A DNA stretch of 64,000 nucleotides, taken from contig NZ_CAMGYZ010000003.1 of assembly GCF_946151055.1 (NCBI RefSeq), positions 372,001 through 436,000 on the forward strand, given 5' to 3'. Each line of letters opens with the position of its first letter. The stretch's first letter is position 1. This DNA comes from Bacillus sp. Marseille-Q3570. Lineage in GTDB: Bacteria; Bacillota; Bacilli; Bacillales; Fictibacillaceae. Made by a program: the position numbers and the translations under genes. Positions 59,202 through 64,000 of this stretch are shown here, piece by piece. The notes beneath the pieces are model-generated. The model did not search any database. It was given only the letters and a program-made list of their open reading frames with translations, and was not told the DNA's origin.

Positions 59202-60917
59202 ATGAAAGTGGAAGCGCTTCCTGTTATCAATGGCGATCATAACCTACAAGATTATGAAACTACCTATAATTCTTTTGACTGGTCAGAGGTTGAGAAGAAT
59301 TTCTCCTGGTCTTCGACAGGTCGAGTAAATATGGCCTATGAAGCAATTGACCGGCATGCGGAATCCGCAAAGAAAAATCAGGTAGCCCTTTATTTTTCAG
59401 ATCCAAAACGTGATGAAAAATATACGTTCAAAGAAATGAAGGATTACTCCAATAAAGCAGGTAATATCCTTAAAGATCTTGATGTAGAAAAAGGGGACCG
59501 TGTTTTCATCTTCATGCCGCGTTCTCCAGAACTTTATTTCCTATTCCTGGGAGCTTTGAAAGTTGGTGCGATTGTCGGTCCATTGTTTGAAGCATTCATG
59601 GAAGGGGCAGTGACCGACCGTCTTGAAGATAGTGAGGCGAAGGTGCTTGTGACTACACCTGACCTTCTTGATCGCGTTCCTGTTGATAAATTACCAGCAT
59701 TGAAACATGTCATCCTGGTTGGAGAAAACGTACAAGAAGATGACACTTATGCGGATTATTATAAGCGTATGGAGAGTGCTGGAAAAGACCTGCAAATCGA
59801 ATGGGTTGACCGTGAAGACGGCATGATCCTGCACTATACTTCCGGGTCAACTGGAAAACCAAAAGGTGTTCTGCACGTCCATAATGCAATGCTTCAGCAT
59901 TATCAAACAGGAAAATGGGTCCTCGACTTGAAAGATGATGATGTATACTGGTGTACTGCTGACCCAGGTTGGGTAACCGGTACTTCTTATGGTGTCTTTG
60001 CCCCATGGTTGAATGGTGCATCGAACGTCATTCGTGGAGGGCGATTCAGTCCGGAAGATTGGTACTCTACAATTGAAAAATATGGCGTAACTGTTTGGTA
60101 TAGTGCCCCAACTGCTTTCCGTATGCTGATGGGGGCAGGCGATGAAGTCATAAAGCAATTTGATTTATCAAGCTTGCGGCATATCTTGAGTGTAGGGGAA
60201 CCGTTGAATCCTGAAGTTGTCCGGTGGGGTTCAAAAGTCTTTGACCTCCGGATCCACGATAACTGGTGGATGACTGAAACAGGTGCACAATTGATCAGTA
60301 ATTTCCCAGCCATTGAAATCAAACCTGGTTCAATGGGTAAACCGATTCCCGGAGTGAAGGCTGCGATCATTGATGATCAAGGAAATGAATTGCCTCCATT
60401 CAGAATGGGGAACCTGGCAATCAAGAAAGGTTGGCCGTCGATGATGAGAGCTATATGGAACCGTCCTGAGAAATATGAATCTTATTTCACAACAGGGGAT
60501 TGGTATATTTCTGGTGATTCCGCTTACATGGATGAGGACGGATATTTCTGGTTCCAGGGTCGTATCGATGATGTCATCATGACGTCCGGTGAACGTGTCG
60601 GTCCTTTTGAAGTCGAAAGTAAGCTGGTCGAGCATCCGGCCATCGCGGAAGCAGGTGTCATCGGAAAACCGGATCCTGTTCGCGGAGAAATCATCAAAGC
60701 GTTCATTGCCTTACGCACTGGTTACGAAGCAAATGATGAGCTTAAAGAAGAGATCCGGAGTTTTGTGAAAAAAGGGTTGGCTGCACACGCAGCACCGAAG
60801 GAAATTGAATTTAAGGATAAACTGCCGAAAACCAGAAGTGGGAAGATCATGCGCCGTGTCTTGAAGGCATGGGAACTAGATCTGCCGACAGGCGATTTAT
60901 CTACAATGGAAGATTAA
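59202..60917 (+). CDS. acsA: acetyl-CoA synthetase AcsA
   Basis: A 571-residue AMP-forming acetyl-CoA synthetase. YTSGSTGKPKGVLH (about 211-224) is the ATP P-loop; NWWMTETG near 353 and YISGDSAYMDEDGYFWFQGR near 445-464 are the adenylation core motifs. Lys548 in KTRSGKIMRR is the catalytic lysine that AcuA acetylates and AcuC frees in B. subtilis (Lys549 there). The ATG follows AAAGGGGAG. A cre box lies inside codons 3-7. It ends with a terminator. Confidence 0.97.
   Translation: MKVEALPVINGDHNLQDYETTYNSFDWSEVEKNFSWSSTGRVNMAYEAIDRHAESAKKNQVALYFSDPKRDEKYTFKEMKDYSNKAGNILKDLDVEKGDRVFIFMPRSPELYFLFLGALKVGAIVGPLFEAFMEGAVTDRLEDSEAKVLVTTPDLLDRVPVDKLPALKHVILVGENVQEDDTYADYYKRMESAGKDLQIEWVDREDGMILHYTSGSTGKPKGVLHVHNAMLQHYQTGKWVLDLKDDDVYWCTADPGWVTGTSYGVFAPWLNGASNVIRGGRFSPEDWYSTIEKYGVTVWYSAPTAFRMLMGAGDEVIKQFDLSSLRHILSVGEPLNPEVVRWGSKVFDLRIHDNWWMTETGAQLISNFPAIEIKPGSMGKPIPGVKAAIIDDQGNELPPFRMGNLAIKKGWPSMMRAIWNRPEKYESYFTTGDWYISGDSAYMDEDGYFWFQGRIDDVIMTSGERVGPFEVESKLVEHPAIAEAGVIGKPDPVRGEIIKAFIALRTGYEANDELKEEIRSFVKKGLAAHAAPKEIEFKDKLPKTRSGKIMRRVLKAWELDLPTGDLSTMED
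59209..59222 (+). promoter_or_regulatory. cre box inside the start of acsA
   Basis: TGGAAGCGCTTCCT matches TGWAARCGYTWNCW at 13 of 14 positions and is nearly palindromic. It covers codons 3-7, a position where bound CcpA would block elongation. Confidence 0.7.
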
Positions 60918-60960
60918 TAGCAACAAGAAAAACCGCATAGTATAGTTCAGAAAAATAACG

Positions 60961-61000
60961 GGCTGTCCCATTCATACTTTCATTGGGGCAGCTTTTTTTA
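60961..61000 (+). terminator. terminator after acsA
   Basis: GGCTGTCCCA pairs with TGGGGCAGC across a 13-base loop, followed by TTTTTTT. Confidence 0.8.
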
Positions 61001-61136
61001 TTTAAAGAAAGATAAGTCCTTTCTTCAATATAAGCGCACAAGCTAGTGGCTTCGGAAGCAATACACCGCACGAAGGAAAAGCGATTGCTTTTTCGAAGAA
61101 CTAAGGCTCAGCTAGCTTTGCAAAGTTTTCTTTAGT
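61001..61136. repeat. TTTAAAGAAA element, copy 6 (with insertion)
   Basis: TTTAAAGAAAGATAAG...CTTTCTTCAATATAAGCGCA at the left and ACTAAGGCTCAGCTAGC...AGTTTTCTTTAG at the right. In the middle about 60 bases are inserted (GCTTCGGAAGCAATACACCG to TTTTTCGAAGA), related to 26489-26545. Confidence 0.8.
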
Positions 61137-61208
61137 CTAACATGCAGCAATAAAATGTAAAATTATGTTAAAGTAGTATGTATGTAGGAGTGAATGGGGG
61201 GATACAAA

Positions 61209-64000
61209 ATGACTCAAATCGTCGATCAGATCAAAATCGTAGAATATGAACCTAGTTATGCTGCTGCGGTTGCTGAAATGTGGAACAATAGCCAGGATGG
61301 ATGGGGGGGAGGAAATTCTGTACACACTGAAGAACAAATCCTCAGAGAAGAAGCAAATTCGACAAACCTTCATCTGTACCTGGCTTTGGAGGGAGAAAAG
61401 GTTGTTGGATATTGCAGTCTGGGTGAATATAAGGAAGATGAAGGTGCACTTTATATTCCACTTCTGAACGTGCGGAGTGATTATCATGGTAAAAAGATTG
61501 GGAAGAAGCTGTTACTGAAAGCTTTAGAAAGGGTCACCGAAATGCAATGGCCACGACTTGATTTGTATACGTGGCCAGGTAATACAAAGGCTGTGCCTTT
61601 ATATAAGAAGTGCGGATTTTTTTGGGAAGAAAGGGACGATACCACACATTTGATGAATTTCATGCCAACCGTTTTACATACAGAAGCGGTTCAGGAATTT
61701 TTCAAAGATATGAATTGGTATGAGGCCAGTACCAGACCAATTGAAGTTAAGCCAGACGGCTTAATCGAAAACAATTTCCACTATTATGAGTATTCATGGG
61801 ATAAACGTGGTGAAATGCTGAAAATGGAATTTGAGCGTTATGGACGAGGGCTTCGTTCGATTGAAACAGATGATTATAAGATTTCTGTCACCGTAGAAGA
61901 CTTCAACTTAGTTTTTGGCGCCGAGTATAAAGTTCGTTATCACCTTAAAAATAAGACCGGAAAGCCTTTAACTTTGTCTCTGTACGGTTGTGATAATAAG
62001 AACATCCAGTTTTCCTTTGAAAAGGATTACTTAGAAGTGAAAGATGAAGAAATCATAGAGGCTCCATTTTTCGTTGATCGGATTGAAGAAGAACAAAGTG
62101 CTTGGAGAACGCATCCTACAGTAGATACGAATGTATTGATCAACGGAAAAACAGCAAGATTCCAGGTCGGAGTAGCGTCTGAATTTCCAGCGAAAGTTCG
62201 GTGCCATATACCTCAAAACCTATCATTTATCGGCCAATCGTCCAGCTTATATGTGGATATTGAAAACAATTATAAAGAAACCATGACGTTTTCATTTACG
62301 TTACCAGAAAGTGAATTATTAACTCTGGAAAAAAATAATCTAGAGGTGACGCTGCAACCCAAGGCGAAGTGCTCGATTCCACTTACCTATGCACTTAAGA
62401 AACACGGGTTTTATTCTCCAGATATTAAGGTTACAGCGAGAAAAGCGGATGGTTCTCGAGTTTCTTTCACGAGAAGAATAGGTGTTGCATTTAAGGGAAT
62501 TGGAGCCAGGTTTTTTGGTGAAACTGAAGAGACTTACCACATTTATAATGGTCAATACCATATGTGGCTTCAAAAATTCGATAACTGGTTGATCCCTGGA
62601 AGTGAACAAACGAAAGATCAGGATTCCGCATTCATGTTTCCGCGTCTTGGAAAACCTTTCTCGGAAGAGTTTTCAAAGTTAAGAGCTGAAAATGTCGAGT
62701 TTTTTGAGGATGCTGGTTCTATTGGTTACAAGGCATCGTATTCTTCCAAGTCTTATCAGGGGGTAAAATTACATGCAGTGGCTAAATTATTTTCAGAAGG
62801 CTTGATTGAACACCATTATGAAGTAGAAAATACGAATTCAAATACACTTGACGACATTCTCTTTCTCAATAATTCAATCTACCATACGCTTGAAAGAGCG
62901 GTTATCCCTTATGAAAATAGATTGATTGAAATGAAGGATTCAATCGGTTCGAATCATGAATATTGGAATGGTGATTCCGTCTCTGAAAATTGGATGTTTT
63001 CAAGGGATGATTCCAATCCACGCGGACTTAGCTGGTCTAAGAATGTAAAAATCAACTTTGGGGGTTGGTTTGTCTATTTTGAAAACCGGATTGGAAAGTT
63101 GAAAGCTAATGAAACAGTTAAAACTGATCCTGTATATCTTTCAATAGGCGCTTTTCGAAATTGGCAGTCTTTCAGAGAATTTTCATTACAGAAATCGCTT
63201 GATCATGGATTATTGACCGATCATCTTGAATTCAATGTGAATGGACATAATCCCTTCATTACCCAAGAGTCAATCAAGGTAAGCGTAACGGAATACAAAG
63301 CTTCTTACCTGAATGGTGCTATTGAGATTCGTTCAAAAGATCAAACATTAGAAGAGAAAAGGGTACATTCAGCAGAAGAAATCAAGATGAAAGACTTTGA
63401 CATTTCTTTAACTGATTTATCTCAAACTGGGATATTGACAGCAAACTTGAAATTGGATGCGATCGAATCAGAAAAATCCTCCTTTTATGTCAAGATTGGA
63501 AGTGAAGGTGTCCGTTTTGAAACAGCAGAAGTGAACGGTTTGGAAATCTTCAAATGCAGTAATGGTTTGATGGACATTTCAGTTGCGCCTGACTTCTATC
63601 CTGGTTTGTATTCACTCAAATGGAACAAACATGAATGGCTTGATTCTTCATACCCGAATGTAAAGCCAAAGTCCTGGTGGAATCCTTGGGCAGGAGGAGT
63701 GGAGAATAGACTGAGGGATGTCAGTCCAAGGTCTTTATTAAAGGAAAAGCGCCATGCGGAATTCGTTTCAAAAGTGGATTCTAAAAAAAACAAATGGGAA
63801 GGAATCAAGGTGGTCGTTCGACTTGAGGAAAATGAAACATATAAAGGTTTCGAATATCACCAATACTTCTTGCTATTACCTGGGACGCCTATACTTTGCC
63901 AGACGACAGAAATCATTCAAAGCACAGGGCACTATCTCGATATGAAAAAATGGGATACCAATTGTTTCTTCCACCCAGGTACAAAAATGGAATATAGCTG
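61209..64000 (+). CDS. GNAT acetyltransferase fused to a very large C-terminal region, partial
   Basis: The frame is open from ATG 61209 to the end of the window, more than 930 codons. Residues about 8-155 are a GNAT domain: the acetyl-CoA loop is VRSDYHGKKIGKK (88-100), with DLYTWPGNTKAVPLYKKCGF near 118-137 as the usual last part. The next 775 or more residues are hydrophilic and rich in beta-type patterns and aromatic residues (FYSPDIKVTARK, WWNPWAGGVENR, YHQYFLLLPGTP), reminiscent of carbohydrate-active or adhesin-like beta-sandwiches, but I do not recognise a family. No signal peptide. A GNAT domain is normally 150-200 residues alone. It follows acsA and a repeat element. Confidence 0.8.
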   Translation, partial: MTQIVDQIKIVEYEPSYAAAVAEMWNNSQDGWGGGNSVHTEEQILREEANSTNLHLYLALEGEKVVGYCSLGEYKEDEGALYIPLLNVRSDYHGKKIGKKLLLKALERVTEMQWPRLDLYTWPGNTKAVPLYKKCGFFWEERDDTTHLMNFMPTVLHTEAVQEFFKDMNWYEASTRPIEVKPDGLIENNFHYYEYSWDKRGEMLKMEFERYGRGLRSIETDDYKISVTVEDFNLVFGAEYKVRYHLKNKTGKPLTLSLYGCDNKNIQFSFEKDYLEVKDEEIIEAPFFVDRIEEEQSAWRTHPTVDTNVLINGKTARFQVGVASEFPAKVRCHIPQNLSFIGQSSSLYVDIENNYKETMTFSFTLPESELLTLEKNNLEVTLQPKAKCSIPLTYALKKHGFYSPDIKVTARKADGSRVSFTRRIGVAFKGIGARFFGETEETYHIYNGQYHMWLQKFDNWLIPGSEQTKDQDSAFMFPRLGKPFSEEFSKLRAENVEFFEDAGSIGYKASYSSKSYQGVKLHAVAKLFSEGLIEHHYEVENTNSNTLDDILFLNNSIYHTLERAVIPYENRLIEMKDSIGSNHEYWNGDSVSENWMFSRDDSNPRGLSWSKNVKINFGGWFVYFENRIGKLKANETVKTDPVYLSIGAFRNWQSFREFSLQKSLDHGLLTDHLEFNVNGHNPFITQESIKVSVTEYKASYLNGAIEIRSKDQTLEEKRVHSAEEIKMKDFDISLTDLSQTGILTANLKLDAIESEKSSFYVKIGSEGVRFETAEVNGLEIFKCSNGLMDISVAPDFYPGLYSLKWNKHEWLDSSYPNVKPKSWWNPWAGGVENRLRDVSPRSLLKEKRHAEFVSKVDSKKNKWEGIKVVVRLEENETYKGFEYHQYFLLLPGTPILCQTTEIIQSTGHYLDMKKWDTNCFFHPGTKMEYS

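Noticed and set aside
61246-61467. 73-residue frame inside the GNAT-fusion gene
   Set aside because: It is in another frame of a long, better-supported gene beginning at 61209.
1-64000. Prophage, transposase, toxin-antitoxin or defence system
   Set aside because: No integrase, transposase, capsid, toxin-antitoxin pair, restriction or Cas protein was recognised; the NERD and RNase H-like proteins stand alone and have no defence context.

Overview
The window is a piece of a low-GC Gram-positive chromosome from the family Bacillaceae. The evidence is gene order. From left to right it carries the Bacillus subtilis yt* block: ytzE, ytjP/pepV, ytkP, thpR(ytlP), ytlQ, ytlR, ytmP, ytzH, trmB, ytnP, ytzB, ytoP, ytoQ, ytpP, ytpQ, ytpR, sftA, murC, ytxG, ytxH, ytxJ, aroA, ccpA, acuCBA and acsA. 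Strong AGGAGG-type ribosome binding sites, frequent TTG/GTG starts, cre boxes and a sigma-B type promoter fit this. The species is not B. subtilis itself; I cannot name the genus.

Region by region. 1-11.6 kb: K+ channel, PepV dipeptidase, histidine phosphatase, MFS transporter, cysteine synthase-like YtkP, RNA cyclic phosphodiesterase, a CidA/LrgB-type pair, a NERD-domain protein and a lipid kinase. 11.6-21.4 kb: YtzH, two very small membrane proteins that are easily missed, TrmB, a lactonase-like hydrolase, a queuosine precursor operon (queD-queE-queC) behind a preQ1 riboswitch, an M42 aminopeptidase, a DUF84 NTPase, YtoQ and an MltG-type transglycosylase. 21.7-28.5 kb: a chemoreceptor, a PTS EIIC-like membrane protein, thioredoxin-like YtpP, QueF, YtpQ and YtpR. 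28.7-39.2 kb: SftA DNA translocase, nicotinate phosphoribosyltransferase, MurC, an M29 aminopeptidase, ytxGHJ, DAHP synthase and CcpA. 39.3-56.3 kb is an accessory block in the place where B. subtilis has motPS between ccpA and acuC: a CHRD protein, a large BNR/sortilin-like secreted protein, a frameshifted molybdopterin oxidoreductase with a C-terminal LysM domain, an RNase H-like protein, a LacI-controlled alpha-glucoside operon (regulator, binding protein, two permeases, GH13 glucosidase) and a sodium:solute symporter with its tiny accessory protein. 56.3-64 kb: acuC-acuB-acuA divergent from acsA (acetate activation and its control by reversible lysine acetylation), then the start of a very large GNAT-fusion protein that runs off the window.

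Regulation visible in the sequence: CcpA is encoded here, and cre boxes lie at the LacI gene promoter, the acuA promoter and inside the first codons of acsA. The sugar operon has two GTAAACGTTTAC-centred operators. A preQ1-I riboswitch with terminator/antiterminator controls queDEC. ytxGHJ has a sigma-B consensus promoter.

The most unusual feature of the window is its intergenic DNA. At least four families of short non-coding repeats occur many times and are nested in one another: a ~90 bp element with TTTAAAGAAA ends (six copies), an element with GCGAAATTCGCGACACTCC / GAATTTCGC ends (five copies), a ~190 bp block of ACGGACACC units inserted into two of the latter, and a GCAACAA element interrupted by others. 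No mobile-element transposase, CRISPR array, tRNA, rRNA or recognisable defence system was seen.
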